From contig CAXXJK010000009.1 in NCBI GenBank assembly GCA_963665595.2, forward strand, positions 186,001 through 250,000: DNA of 64,000 bases. The letters run 5' to 3'. A program made the position numbers and the translations under genes. This DNA comes from G963665595 sp963665595 (GTDB lineage: Bacteria; Actinomycetota; Coriobacteriia; Coriobacteriales; CADBOM01). This document shows positions 52,485 to 62,327 of this stretch, piece by piece (position 1 is the first letter of the stretch; each line of letters begins with the position of its first letter). Under the pieces are notes generated by a model. That model was not told where the DNA came from, searched no databases, and saw nothing but the letters and a program-made list of their open reading frames with translations.

Positions 52485-53494
52485 GACTCTTCTCCCAAAC
52501 CATAAAACTCATAGGTCTTAGGACGAGCAAGAATTTCTGCGGCGAGGTCCTGCGGGTCTTCATGCTCAGTGATGATACGTCGCAACACATTGGAAAGTGG
52601 CATTTCGACGTTATGCCGAGACGCTAGTTCACAAATGCTTTGACAGGCGGCAACTCCCTCTACCACCATATGGTTTTCTTCATAAAATTCTTCCAAAGTT
52701 CCACCCTGCGCCAAAAGTTCACCAAAACGGCGATTCCTTGAGTGATGCGAGGTACAGGTGACCACTAGGTCACCCATTCCAGCAAGACCCATACAGGTAA
52801 GAGGTTGGCCTCCACACGCGCAGACTAATCGAGAAATTTCCGCAAGGCCACGTGTCATAATGAGCGCTGCGGTATTGTCTCCAAAACCCAAGCCATAGGA
52901 TATACCTACACTAATAGCCATTATGTTTTTTGCTGCCCCGCACAGTTCGACCCCCACGACATCAGAGGTGTTATAAACGCGAAATACCGGCGTGGCAAGC
53001 AGATATTGAAAGTAGGCAGCGGTGGCATCTTCATATGCGCCTATTACGCCTGCTGCGGGATAATTCTTAACCAGTTCTTCTGCATGAGTCGGCCCCGAAA
53101 AAGCCGCTAGGCGCATACGATTGCCGAGCACTTCTTCAAGAATTTCAATCATGGTCAAGGTAGTGCCTGCCTCAACACCTTTTGTAACTACCATGACAGG
53201 AGTATCGGCATCAATAAACGGTGCGCATCTTTGAGCCATTTCGCGCAAGGCACCGGACGGCGAGGCAAATACAATGGCCTCAGCACAGTTCAATACCTTT
53301 TCAATATCATTTGACGCCTTTACGCAGTGGGGAAGTTCGGTGTCATGCAGATATCGAGGATTGTAATGGTTATCGTTAATTCCGGCTATTACTTGCTCGT
53401 CGCGTGCCCAGAGTGCGGTCTCATAATTTTTCTTGCCGAAAAGCCAGGACACGGCCGTGCCGAAAGAACCTGCATTGATTACCGCTAGTTTCAT
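52481..53494 (-). CDS. gpsA: glycerol-3-phosphate dehydrogenase [NAD(P)+]
   Basis: 337 aa. It makes sn-glycerol 3-phosphate for phospholipids. N-terminal dinucleotide loop INAGSFGTA (first Gly of GxGxxG replaced by Asn); catalytic region VELCGAAKNIMAISVGISYGLGFGDNTAALIMTRGLAEI with the conserved lysine; GLAGMGDLVVTCTS. Forms a lipid module with plsY (4-nt overlap) and plsC further upstream. Confidence 0.94.
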   Translation of the reverse strand: MKLAVINAGSFGTAVSWLFGKKNYETALWARDEQVIAGINDNHYNPRYLHDTELPHCVKASNDIEKVLNCAEAIVFASPSGALREMAQRCAPFIDADTPVMVVTKGVEAGTTLTMIEILEEVLGNRMRLAAFSGPTHAEELVKNYPAAGVIGAYEDATAAYFQYLLATPVFRVYNTSDVVGVELCGAAKNIMAISVGISYGLGFGDNTAALIMTRGLAEISRLVCACGGQPLTCMGLAGMGDLVVTCTSHHSRNRRFGELLAQGGTLEEFYEENHMVVEGVAACQSICELASRHNVEMPLSNVLRRIITEHEDPQDLAAEILARPKTYEFYGLGEES

Positions 53495-54177
53495 TGCTGC
53501 TCCTTTTTTCCTCCGATTGAGAATCGTCGCTCAGTTCCGGCAAGAAGACGCTTTATGTTCTCACGGTGCGCATAGATAATGAGTAAAGCGAGCAGAGCAA
53601 AAAAGACTATAAATACCAAATGCTCTCCATAGAGAATAGCGCACGTAATGGGTAGCGCAGTTGTTCCAAAAATTGATCCAAGCGAAACATATCGAGTCAG
53701 CATTGATACGACGGCAAACACAATGAGAGAAATAATGGCGACCAATGGGAGTATGACACATAATCCGCCAAACGCAGTTGCTATGCCTTTGCCACCGTGG
53801 AAATGCATGAAAGGCGAAAACATGTGGCCGCCGACGACACACAGGAGAGCAAGAGAGAGAACGAGATCGTGTAACCAGGTATACGTAAAGATACTCTCAT
53901 TGCCGCTATTTAATAACGATATGTCAAGGTTGAGCAGACCGGCCACTATGAGACACCCGCAAGCACCTTTTAAGATATCCCCCACCATTACGAGTATGCC
54001 AAGGCCAAGCCCCATGGTCCGTACGGCGTTAGTGGCACCTACATTGCCTGAACCATGTTCACGAATATCGATTCCCCGGGCCTTATTACCAACAATAAGG
54101 CCAATCGGAATAGCGCCGCAGAAATAGCTAATAGCTAGTCCCACAAGAACTACAAGAATCGAAATTACATAGGTCAT
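53491..54177 (-). CDS. plsY: glycerol-3-phosphate acyltransferase PlsY
   Basis: 228-aa membrane acyltransferase using acyl phosphate. Motifs: SYFCGAIPIGLIVG with GNKARGIDIREHGSGNVGATNA (motif 1), GGKGIATAFGG (motif 2) and AHRENIKRLLAGTERRF (motif 3). About six helices. ATG 54177 has AAAAGGAAAG upstream; a farther upstream in-frame start lies within der. Confidence 0.95.
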   Translation of the reverse strand: MTYVISILVVLVGLAISYFCGAIPIGLIVGNKARGIDIREHGSGNVGATNAVRTMGLGLGILVMVGDILKGACGCLIVAGLLNLDISLLNSGNESIFTYTWLHDLVLSLALLCVVGGHMFSPFMHFHGGKGIATAFGGLCVILPLVAIISLIVFAVVSMLTRYVSLGSIFGTTALPITCAILYGEHLVFIVFFALLALLIIYAHRENIKRLLAGTERRFSIGGKKEQQ

Positions 54178-54178
54178 A

Positions 54179-55492
54179 TTAGTCTTTCCTTTTGAAGTGC
54201 ATGCGAAGCGGGGTACCCTCGAGTTTAAAGGCCTGACGCAAACGGTTCTCAAGATAACGCCGATAATTGTCGTCTACGATTTCCGGATGATTTGCAAAAA
54301 AAGTAAACGTAGGCGGACATGAGTCAGTCTGTGTCATGTAGTGAATCCTCAAACGCATGTTTCCTTTAGAGATGGTGTGTCCAAAATCGCGCAACTCAGT
54401 TAGCAGATCGTTGAGACGCGAAGTCGGAATATGTATTTGATAGTTGGTGTAGGCGTTATCAATGGCGGCCCATACACGGTGTACATTATGTCCCGTCAAG
54501 GCAGAAATAGCAATAAGCGGAGCATAGCTTACAAACCCCATTCTATCTTTGATAAGTTCACGCATTTCATCATGTTGCTCCGCGCTTTCTATAAGATCCC
54601 ACTTATTGAGCAGCATGATCATGGCGCAACCACGTTCTTTTGCAAAATTTGCCACACGTTGATCTTGATCAGTTAAGCCCAGCGTTGCATCTATCATCAG
54701 CAGCACAACATCTGCGCGATCAATTGCACGCATCGCACGTACAAAACCGTAGTATTCAACATCTTCATCAATCTGGCTTTTACGTCGAATTCCCGCAGTA
54801 TCAACGAGACGATACAGAGTACCGTCATGCTCAACTAATGTGTCAATAGCATCGCGCGTGGTGCCCGCAATATCGGAGACAATTGAACGCTCGCGGCCCG
54901 AGAGACGATTCGTGAGGGAGGATTTGCCCGCATTTGGTCTTCCGATAATAGCAACGTTCACGGTCTCGATCTCAGGATCTTCCTCATCTTCTCTGTCTGG
55001 TAATTTAAGCACCAGATCATCGAGGAAATCACCCGTACCATGACCGTGCAAAGAAGATACCGGATAGGGATCGCCAAGGCCTAAGCTATAACATTCCCAG
55101 AGAGCATCTTCGCGGTCTGGGTTATCTAATTTATTAACAACAAGAAAAACGGGGACTGTCGCTCGTCTGAGAATACGTGAAACTTCTATGTCATCAGACG
55201 TGACACCGGTTTTGCCATCAATAAGAAAAATAATGACAGAAGCCTCTTCCATGGCCATCAAAGCCTGTGTTCTGATTGAGGATTGGAATCGGTCGTCATC
55301 ACCCATCTCAATGCCACCGGTATCGATCAAAATAAACGAACGACCATTCCAATCAGCTTCATGATATGAACGATCCCGCGTAACGCCTCTCATTTCATGT
55401 ACGATTGCGGTATCTTTTTGAGTTATTCGATTAACAAACGTCGATTTTCCGACGTTTGGGCGGCCGACGACCGCGACAATAGGCAGGCTCAT
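54179..55492 (-). CDS. der: GTPase Der (EngA), 50S ribosome assembly
   Basis: 437 aa with two G domains in tandem. First: GRPNVGKSTFVN, DTGG, NKLD. Second: GRPNAGKSSLTN, DTAGI, NKWD. A C-terminal KH-like domain (about 350-437: YTNYQIHIPTSRLNDLL ... NYRRYLENRLRQAFKLEGTPLRMHFK) follows. It overlaps the DUF512 gene by 4 nt. Confidence 0.97.
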   Translation of the reverse strand: MSLPIVAVVGRPNVGKSTFVNRITQKDTAIVHEMRGVTRDRSYHEADWNGRSFILIDTGGIEMGDDDRFQSSIRTQALMAMEEASVIIFLIDGKTGVTSDDIEVSRILRRATVPVFLVVNKLDNPDREDALWECYSLGLGDPYPVSSLHGHGTGDFLDDLVLKLPDREDEEDPEIETVNVAIIGRPNAGKSSLTNRLSGRERSIVSDIAGTTRDAIDTLVEHDGTLYRLVDTAGIRRKSQIDEDVEYYGFVRAMRAIDRADVVLLMIDATLGLTDQDQRVANFAKERGCAMIMLLNKWDLIESAEQHDEMRELIKDRMGFVSYAPLIAISALTGHNVHRVWAAIDNAYTNYQIHIPTSRLNDLLTELRDFGHTISKGNMRLRIHYMTQTDSCPPTFTFFANHPEIVDDNYRRYLENRLRQAFKLEGTPLRMHFKRKD

Positions 55493-56826
55493 CGGATTTC
55501 CTCTCTTATTACTGTTGGCGTATAATGTGCGACTTTAACAGAAACATGAAAATCGTTCATTATTTGGTCAAGTGTCATATCGTCAAGGGTAAGACCATCT
55601 TGATTGAACATCGATGCCGGTAGAAGCACTCGATCGATAATCCCCTTGTCATAACGCGTAATACACTCGGTGAGTACGGCGCGCACATCCTTGCCCACCA
55701 GTAGTCCTGACACATTTATGTTTCCTCCAAAAAACTGATTCTCGACTCCCACTATAACAATCCGGTCATCTAAACTCTGCTCGCGCAGAAGAGGAATCAA
55801 GAAATCAGCAAACGCAGTGCCACATATGACCAAAGTTTTACCATTAACTGAGCGTGCATTGACAGCGGGTAATTCTTTTTCTGCGACAAGTTCATCCCAT
55901 TCGTCAACAAAACAACGAAGCATACCGATACCGTCATAATATTGCGAAAAATCATCATAATAGTCACGTTCTGGCAAATTTCGAGCAATGTTGTCGGGAT
56001 ACGCATTGCAGAAAAATTCGTCAGAGAGTTGATAGCGTGTGATTCCTAAACAACTGAGAGCTCGCTTCTGATAAGGACGGATCATCTCTATTACCGCCCG
56101 CGCTGATTCAGGCACAGAAAACGAGTGATCGAAACTATTTTGAAACTTGGTATAACCCAGCGGAACTATACCAACGGAAAGTATGCCGAGATGGCTTTCT
56201 ATATAATCAAGAGTTTTCCTCAACTCAGCACCGTCGTTTAGTCCAGGACAAAGAACAATTTGTGTGTGAACAGTAAGACCCCCATCAAGTATCTGCTCCA
56301 ATGCATCAAGGGCACGTTGATGCGCTTGCCCTATAAGATTGAGTCTGACATCGGGCGACACCGCATGCAAAGAGACATGCAGAGGCTCAAGACGATATTC
56401 AATAATGCGGTCGATATCTGTCTGCGATAGATTCGTAAGGGTTACAAAATTCCCCTGAAGGTAGGAAAGCCGATAATCATCATCGCGTAAATACAATGAA
56501 GGGCGCATGCCCTTAGGCAACATGCGCATGAAACAGAACAGGCAGGCGTTATTGCAGAGCCTGATCTTGTCAAATATCGGAGATTCAAACGCGATGCCCC
56601 AGTTTTCTCCTTGCTCTCGCTCAAGTTCAAGTTCAAAAGGATCACCATCAAGATCCGTACCTGTTACGGCAATAATATCGTCAGTTGTCCACCATAACCA
56701 ATCGATGTAATCTGTCAACATATGCCCTTCGGCGGTATGAAGTATCATACCGGGTTCGATACCGACATCGTAAAATGGAGAGTCGATATCAACTGACTTG
56801 ATACGTGCGCAGTAATCGCCGCTCAT
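55489..56826 (-). CDS. DUF512 radical-SAM-like PDZ protein
   Basis: 445 aa. PDZ-like N-terminus (IKSVDIDSPFYDVGIEPGMILHTAEG), a radical-SAM-type cluster motif C-NNA-C-LF-C (CNNACLFCFM, about 91-100), a TIM-like part (LHVSLHAVSPDVRLNLIG) and the DUF512 domain (about 195-420). The genes usually sit beside der, as here. Function unknown; seen in Clostridia, Coriobacteria and Cyanobacteria. Confidence 0.9.
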   Translation of the reverse strand: MSGDYCARIKSVDIDSPFYDVGIEPGMILHTAEGHMLTDYIDWLWWTTDDIIAVTGTDLDGDPFELELEREQGENWGIAFESPIFDKIRLCNNACLFCFMRMLPKGMRPSLYLRDDDYRLSYLQGNFVTLTNLSQTDIDRIIEYRLEPLHVSLHAVSPDVRLNLIGQAHQRALDALEQILDGGLTVHTQIVLCPGLNDGAELRKTLDYIESHLGILSVGIVPLGYTKFQNSFDHSFSVPESARAVIEMIRPYQKRALSCLGITRYQLSDEFFCNAYPDNIARNLPERDYYDDFSQYYDGIGMLRCFVDEWDELVAEKELPAVNARSVNGKTLVICGTAFADFLIPLLREQSLDDRIVIVGVENQFFGGNINVSGLLVGKDVRAVLTECITRYDKGIIDRVLLPASMFNQDGLTLDDMTLDQIMNDFHVSVKVAHYTPTVIREEIR

Positions 56827-57659
56827 GATAGCTCCTCTAAACGTTCAATGACAGCAAGAATCTGCGATTCGGGGGTTGAAGCACCGGCAGTTATTCCTAC
56901 TGTTTCATAACCCTCGAACCATTGAGGGTCAATCTCTTCCGGCGACTCGATATGATAGGTTTGAGGACATACCTTTGAAGAAATTTGATATAGTCGACGG
57001 GTATTACCCGAGTTGCGCCCCCCTACAACCACCATGACATCAACCGTTTTTGCCACATCGCAAGCTGCTTCTTGGCGCAATTGGGTAGCAAAACACACCG
57101 TATTGTGTATCTCAATATCCTCAACGCGGTCTCTGAGCGCCGCAACAACTCGCTCAAATGTTTCTTCAGACTGAGTGGTTTGAACGACAATACCAATATG
57201 AGCTGAAGGGAGTTGTTGGGGAAGACCTCCTGCATCGGGGACGACGAGAAACTCTGATCCGGCATATCCACAGATACCTTCAACCTCAGGGTGTCCTGCT
57301 TCGCCTACGACGATCACAAAGTAACCTTTATCCGAAAGTCCAGAACATGCTTTGTGAACCTTGCTGACATGCGGACAGGTAGCGTCAACGATATTCAAGC
57401 CGCGCGCACGCGCTTGATCAATAACGTCGGGAGCAACGCCATGCGAGCGTATGACCAACGTTCCGCTTTTGATTTCATCAAGAGATTCAATGGCGACAAT
57501 TCCCGATAGTTCCAACTCCTTTACCACGGTTGGATTATGAATAAGTGGGCCAAGAGTGTAGACTGGAGCTCCATATTCTTCCAATGCATGGCTCACCATG
57601 GCAAGGGCGCGCTCGACACCATAACATGCGCCCGCATGATGTGCGCGGATGATGTTCAT
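56823..57659 (-). CDS. ispH: 4-hydroxy-3-methylbut-2-enyl diphosphate reductase
   Basis: 278 aa, last step of the MEP isoprenoid pathway. Three cluster-binding cysteines: GACYGVERAL (C12), DATCPHVSKVH and NTVCFATQLRQ; also TTQSEETF and VGGRNSGNTRRL. ATG 57659 is preferred over the codon two positions earlier because of AAGGA 6 nt upstream. Overlaps the genes on both sides by 4 nt. Confidence 0.95.
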   Translation of the reverse strand: MNIIRAHHAGACYGVERALAMVSHALEEYGAPVYTLGPLIHNPTVVKELELSGIVAIESLDEIKSGTLVIRSHGVAPDVIDQARARGLNIVDATCPHVSKVHKACSGLSDKGYFVIVVGEAGHPEVEGICGYAGSEFLVVPDAGGLPQQLPSAHIGIVVQTTQSEETFERVVAALRDRVEDIEIHNTVCFATQLRQEAACDVAKTVDVMVVVGGRNSGNTRRLYQISSKVCPQTYHIESPEEIDPQWFEGYETVGITAGASTPESQILAVIERLEELS

Positions 57660-58414
57660 GAACATTCCTTCTGTAGGGTTTTTGAATCATCGAGAGAGTC
57701 AGCGTACAGAACGGCAAGATCTGGTAGACCTCCGGGCTCTCCTCCTACTTTAAGAATATTCACCCGTCTCATTACCTCATCAGTGATAGCTTGTGCGCGC
57801 ACGGTCTTGGGAAGAAACTCAAAATCATGCCAGTCAATTGGTTCACCATATTTGACGATAACCTTGGGAAATCTGAAAAATATCTTGCCATAAGGACGAA
57901 TGCGTTGTGGGCCGCTGAGACCGCAGGGAACAATCAACGAATTTGTAAGCATCGCAAAAGAAGCGACACCTGTTTCCGGTTCAGACAGCTGTCCCGGCTT
58001 GCGTACTCGTGTCCCTTCGGGAAAGATGCCTAGATTCTCCCCCGATTTCAAACAGCGCAGCGCACGTTTGATTGCTCGTTGATCAAGCTGATCGCGATCA
58101 ATAGGTATGACACCACCCCATGCAAATATTCTGCGCAATACCGGTATCCTGAAGAGTTCCTTTTTGCCCAGAAAGCGAAGGTGCCCTGGCATGAGACTAA
58201 AAAACACGAATAACGGATCAGCGAGAGAGGTGTGATTACCGGCAATTATCACGGCATGATTCTCTGAGGCCTTCCCAACAATAGCGCTCTGCATATTTTT
58301 CTGTCTAAAGCACACTTTGAACACGCATGAAACAATATGCTCAATGCATGAGATGAATCCATTTGCGCCGTTATTCTTATAAGGATGGTCATAAAAATAG
58401 TCGAGTTCTCGCAT
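57656..58414 (-). CDS. plsC: 1-acyl-sn-glycerol-3-phosphate acyltransferase
   Basis: 252 aa. HX4D motif in AGNHTSLADPLFV; substrate-binding FPEGTRVRKPG; IVPCGLSGPQRIRP. Makes phosphatidic acid, the step after PlsY. The N-terminus is short and hydrophilic with one membrane-facing helix. Start 3 bp after cmk ends. Confidence 0.93.
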   Translation of the reverse strand: MRELDYFYDHPYKNNGANGFISCIEHIVSCVFKVCFRQKNMQSAIVGKASENHAVIIAGNHTSLADPLFVFFSLMPGHLRFLGKKELFRIPVLRRIFAWGGVIPIDRDQLDQRAIKRALRCLKSGENLGIFPEGTRVRKPGQLSEPETGVASFAMLTNSLIVPCGLSGPQRIRPYGKIFFRFPKVIVKYGEPIDWHDFEFLPKTVRAQAITDEVMRRVNILKVGGEPGGLPDLAVLYADSLDDSKTLQKECS

Positions 58415-58417
58415 AAT

Positions 58418-59107
58418 TTAACCTCTCTCCTGAACCAAGCGAACAACCTCATCAACCACCTGGTCTATGGAAAGCTCTGAAGTGTCGATGATAATGGCAT
58501 CCTGTGCGGCAACAAGCGGAGCGGTCTCTCGAGAGGAATCGTACTGGTCACGTTTGATGATGTGTTCCAGTAAGACCTCGGGGTTACTCTCGCTATCGTC
58601 AACGGCAGCATTTTGCGTAGCACGTCGCATGGCACGTGTTTCAGGCTGCGCAGTAAGAAAAATTTTGATCTCAGCGTCAGGAAAGACAACCGTTCCTATG
58701 TCGCGTCCTTCAAGCACCGAGAGCTGCCCTGCAGCCATCACGCGCTGTTGCTCAGTAAGCGCTGAACGAACCTCGGGAATAGCCGCAACGTAGGACACAT
58801 TTGCATCAATTGCTGAGGTTCTGATGTCTGATGTTACATCGGTGTTCCCTATCATGATGGCATTGATGCTGCCATCGGTATCGTAGCAAAACGATATTTG
58901 TTCTGAACGTGCAAGAGCTATAATACCCGCTATATCGTTTGCAGTATCATCAGTAGGACTTTTGAGATAACCCTGCTCGAGAGCACGTAGGGTAACCGCA
59001 CGATACATTGCACCTGTATCAAGATTGCAGGCTCCCAGACGAGCGCTTACCAACTTGGCTACGGTCGATTTCCCTGAACCCGCAGGCCCATCAATTGCGA
59101 TGATCAT
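58418..59107 (-). CDS. cmk: cytidylate kinase
   Basis: 229 aa. P-loop IDGPAGSGKSTVAK, NMP-binding LDTGAMYRAVTLRALE, VLEGRDIGTVVFPDAEIKIFLTA and the lid RDQYDSSRETAPLVAAQDAIIIDTS. Phosphorylates CMP/dCMP. Overlaps aroA by 4 nt. Confidence 0.97.
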   Translation of the reverse strand: MIIAIDGPAGSGKSTVAKLVSARLGACNLDTGAMYRAVTLRALEQGYLKSPTDDTANDIAGIIALARSEQISFCYDTDGSINAIMIGNTDVTSDIRTSAIDANVSYVAAIPEVRSALTEQQRVMAAGQLSVLEGRDIGTVVFPDAEIKIFLTAQPETRAMRRATQNAAVDDSESNPEVLLEHIIKRDQYDSSRETAPLVAAQDAIIIDTSELSIDQVVDEVVRLVQERG

Positions 59108-60429
59108 TTCTCAGCACCTCCCAATATATGTAGATGCTTCATAAAGTCGGGGTAGCTTACTTCTACGCACGAATGTTCAGAAACAGTTCCCGAAAGGCCA
59201 AAACAGTGCAGAGCAAGTATCCATGTCATAGCAAGACGATGATCTCCTCGACTTAAAAGATCAGCATTATTTCGAGGAGTCCCTTCCTGTATCAAGAGAT
59301 CGTCGCACTCTGTGTACGCGGTGCTTCCCAATAATGAAAGGCCTTCGCAGATAGCAGCTAACCGGTCAGATTCCTTGACGCGCAATTCGCCCACTTCATG
59401 AAAATGAGTGATTCCCTGTGCGCTGGTTGCAAGAAGCGCAAGAATAGGTATTTCGTCTATAAGGGCGGGCACTTCATCGGGATATATGTCTGTTCCTATA
59501 AGACCATCCCGATACACGACAGAGATGGTCCCCACGGGTTCGCCACCCACCATCCTGCTATTCTCAAACGATACATCACAGCCCATGCGACGCATAACCT
59601 CAAAGGCTGCTATGCGGGTAGGATTGAGAGAGACATCCCTGAGTTCAACGGTACTATCTGGTATCAGCGCAGCAGCAACAGCCCAAAAAATAGCCGACGA
59701 TGGGTCTCCTGGTATCTCAACATCGCAAGAATGAAGATGTTGAGGACCCGTTAAAGAGACCATATGCTCTGCCTGTGTACTGTTGATATGTGCGCCAAAA
59801 GCAGGAAGCATTCGTTCTGTGTGATCACGCGAAGCATAAGGCTCGGTTACCGTTGTTGCACCATGAGCGTTGAGACCAGCAAGTAACAATGATGTCTTCA
59901 CCTGTGCAGAAGCAACAGGCGATTGATAACTAATACCTTTCAACCGATCGCTGCCCTGCACAAAAAGAGGTAAAGTCACACGCCGCGTGCTGTCTTTGCA
60001 CCCCTCATTGTCACAACCAAACACGGCTCCCATCTCAGACAATGGGTTGGTAACCCGATCCATGGGACGGCGCGAAAGTGAAGCGTCTCCCCGCAACAAA
60101 ACGTTTACGTTATAGCCAGAAAGAATTCCGAGCAACAGACGAGTAGTGGTCCCAGAATTGCCACAATCTATGGATGCCTCGGGTTCACAAGGCCCAGCAA
60201 TTCCCCAACCGGTAATTTTTGCGGAGAGATATTCGTCGTGTTTTTTCAACTCAACCGATGCGCCGAGCACTTGTATAGCTTCAATTGTCGAGCGCACGTC
60301 AGATGAATCAAGGAGCCAAGAGATACGTGAGGTGCCCTCGGCCATCGCAGCAAACAACAAAGCACGGTGAGAAATAGACTTGTCACTGGGGACGCGAAGA
60401 TAACCTCTGAGAGATGTTGGGTATGCCAT
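59104..60429 (-). CDS. aroA: 5-enolpyruvylshikimate-3-phosphate synthase
   Basis: 441 aa. Signature LRVPSDKSISHRALLFAAMAEG, DCGNSGTTTRLLLG, RRPMDRV, VASAQVKTSLLLAGL and LRVKESDRL; GDHRLAM near the end. Shikimate pathway. ATG 60429 (GGGGAG upstream) fits the family start; the reading frame extends a few codons further. Follows tyrA by 14 bp. Confidence 0.97.
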   Translation of the reverse strand: MAYPTSLRGYLRVPSDKSISHRALLFAAMAEGTSRISWLLDSSDVRSTIEAIQVLGASVELKKHDEYLSAKITGWGIAGPCEPEASIDCGNSGTTTRLLLGILSGYNVNVLLRGDASLSRRPMDRVTNPLSEMGAVFGCDNEGCKDSTRRVTLPLFVQGSDRLKGISYQSPVASAQVKTSLLLAGLNAHGATTVTEPYASRDHTERMLPAFGAHINSTQAEHMVSLTGPQHLHSCDVEIPGDPSSAIFWAVAAALIPDSTVELRDVSLNPTRIAAFEVMRRMGCDVSFENSRMVGGEPVGTISVVYRDGLIGTDIYPDEVPALIDEIPILALLATSAQGITHFHEVGELRVKESDRLAAICEGLSLLGSTAYTECDDLLIQEGTPRNNADLLSRGDHRLAMTWILALHCFGLSGTVSEHSCVEVSYPDFMKHLHILGGAEK

Positions 60430-60443
60430 TATACGTCTCCCCG

Positions 60444-61631
60444 TCACTCTGCTCCGGCCGTATCAAGCGGCCTCAATGAGAAGTCAAATCCCTTTTTCAG
60501 CAATCGTGCGCTGAGTTGTCCTATATCACCTTCGTCGGTGAGAATAAGTTCAAGCACCGCGTTATCTTCGTTGATGTGGTCTATATCAATTGATTGAATA
60601 TTACAGCCCGCTTTTGCCGCGACGCCGGTTACATCAGCGATCACGCCAGTATGATCAGCCATAGGTATGCGCATCTCTATTAGTTTTGAAGAATCGGGTA
60701 TCCATGCAGCAGGCAGCGAACGGCGCATCTGTGCTGATTCTTCAAGCATGCTGGTAAGGTGTTTCTCGTCTTCATGGCGAACGGCTTGTTCGATTTCTGA
60801 CAGTATTCCTTCAAGTTCTGCAATGCCATTAGCAAGTGCTATGTGGTTGTCTAAGGCGATGCCACACCACAATTGCGAGGATCCTGCGGCAATGCGCGTG
60901 GTATCTTTAAATCCACCGGCAGCAAGGCGGAAGAGTTCCTGATTTCCCTCTGCGTGTGTACCGGCAAGTCTCATAAGGGCAGTTGCCACTATATGAGGCA
61001 CATGACTTACAATAGCTATGATTTCATCGTGGCTGTTTCGGTCAATAGTTATGGCGCGCGCCCCAATTCCTGTTGCGAATTCATGCAAACGCATGAATTC
61101 TTCAGGATCGCTTGTTTTGTCAGGGCACAGAATCCAATGAGATCCATTAAAGAGCTTAGGCCGTGCACCTTCCAAGCCATTTACTTCAGAACCAGCCATG
61201 GGGTGCCCCGGAATGAACCGAGATGGGTCGGTAAGTATTTGATGCGCGTAGGAGTCTATGACTTGTTTTGTCGAGGAGACATCAGTGATGAGGCCTGCAT
61301 AGCCAGCATCTTCTATCATTTGGAAAAGTCGAGGCGTTGCGCTTACAGGAACAGCAAGGATTACTAAATCGAGTGAAGGATCAGAAAGCCAATCAAGAAC
61401 TATGTTGTCATCGAGAAGTCGACAATCCGTCATCAAGCCTTCTCGTTTTGCGCGATCAACGGTCTCTGCTTCTATATCGACACCATATACTACTGTAGAG
61501 GTAAAACAGTCCCGCAACGCATAGGCAATAGATCCCCCTATGAGTCCAACTCCAAAAATAAGAATATGCCCAAAAGGACATTCTGGTTTTATCAATTCAT
61601 GTTTGGGCGCAACGGATTCCATGCGAATCAT
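60444..61631 (-). CDS. tyrA: prephenate dehydrogenase with ACT domain
   Basis: 395 aa. NAD site IFGVGLIGGSIAYAL, catalytic FIPGHPMAGSEVNGLEGA, then HDEIIAIVSHVPHIVATAL and GGFKDTTRIA. A C-terminal ACT domain (about 325-390: MADHTGVIADVTGVAAKAGCNIQSIDIDH) gives tyrosine feedback. The start is set at ATG 61631 next to AGAAGG; ATG 61622 is possible. Upstream frame extension is not family-like. Confidence 0.94.
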   Translation of the reverse strand: MIRMESVAPKHELIKPECPFGHILIFGVGLIGGSIAYALRDCFTSTVVYGVDIEAETVDRAKREGLMTDCRLLDDNIVLDWLSDPSLDLVILAVPVSATPRLFQMIEDAGYAGLITDVSSTKQVIDSYAHQILTDPSRFIPGHPMAGSEVNGLEGARPKLFNGSHWILCPDKTSDPEEFMRLHEFATGIGARAITIDRNSHDEIIAIVSHVPHIVATALMRLAGTHAEGNQELFRLAAGGFKDTTRIAAGSSQLWCGIALDNHIALANGIAELEGILSEIEQAVRHEDEKHLTSMLEESAQMRRSLPAAWIPDSSKLIEMRIPMADHTGVIADVTGVAAKAGCNIQSIDIDHINEDNAVLELILTDEGDIGQLSARLLKKGFDFSLRPLDTAGAE

Positions 61632-61662
61632 ATTCCTTCTTAAACGATAGTACGAGTCGAGT

Positions 61663-62259
61663 TCAGTCTTCTGGCCATTGGGCACAGTCGGGAAGCGCCG
61701 TAAACTCAATGAGTCGCCCGCAAAATACAAGATAAGCGGTATCAGCCGAAGCGATAAGCGTATTGTTTGCATAACCAAGAAGGTTACGATAGAGACGAGC
61801 GGAGTCATATTGAGGTGTCAACCCGCTACCCACTTGATTTGTAACGATGATGGTATCGCCCGGGCGCGTCATAAGGCGGTCCGTCAAAGTATTAAAACGA
61901 TTTACAACCTGCTTATCCGGAGAATCATCAACAGAATCCTGATACGTTTCATGGTTGGTTTCGTAGGCTTCAACAAGTGAAATAAGGGCCGTTGCTAAAC
62001 AATCGACAATGAGAATATCGCTCGGCGCAATTCGGTCAATCCACAGGGGATCGTCATAGGCTTTCAGTATTTCATGCGAACAAGATTGAGAGATTGAAAC
62101 ATTTCTGTTTTGTTCAGCAAGGTCTGATTCTTCGGATGCGTCTGCGAATACTGCGGTAACAACACGTTGACCGGTTACGCGGGCGCGTTTGAAAGCAAGA
62201 TTTTCAGCGATTGCCGTTTTGCCACATCGTGCACCGCCCGTGAACACCACAAGAGCCAT
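61663..62259 (-). CDS. cobU: adenosylcobinamide kinase/guanylyltransferase-like
   Basis: 198 aa. P-loop TGGARCGKTAIAEN (usual GGxRSGKS), DILIVDCLATALISLV and IIVTNQVGSGLTPQYDSARLYRNLLGYAN (family motif NEVG.G.VP). It acts late in corrinoid (B12) assembly or salvage. Corrinoid use fits HgcA and the URO-D methyltransferases of the window; no further cob genes lie here. AAAGGAAG precedes ATG 62259. Confidence 0.9.
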   Translation of the reverse strand: MALVVFTGGARCGKTAIAENLAFKRARVTGQRVVTAVFADASEESDLAEQNRNVSISQSCSHEILKAYDDPLWIDRIAPSDILIVDCLATALISLVEAYETNHETYQDSVDDSPDKQVVNRFNTLTDRLMTRPGDTIIVTNQVGSGLTPQYDSARLYRNLLGYANNTLIASADTAYLVFCGRLIEFTALPDCAQWPED

Positions 62260-62327
62260 AGCGCCACTTCCTTTCAACCATATATACCTTAGAGGCCTGC
62301 GCAAGCATAAGATGGTACAAGGATAGC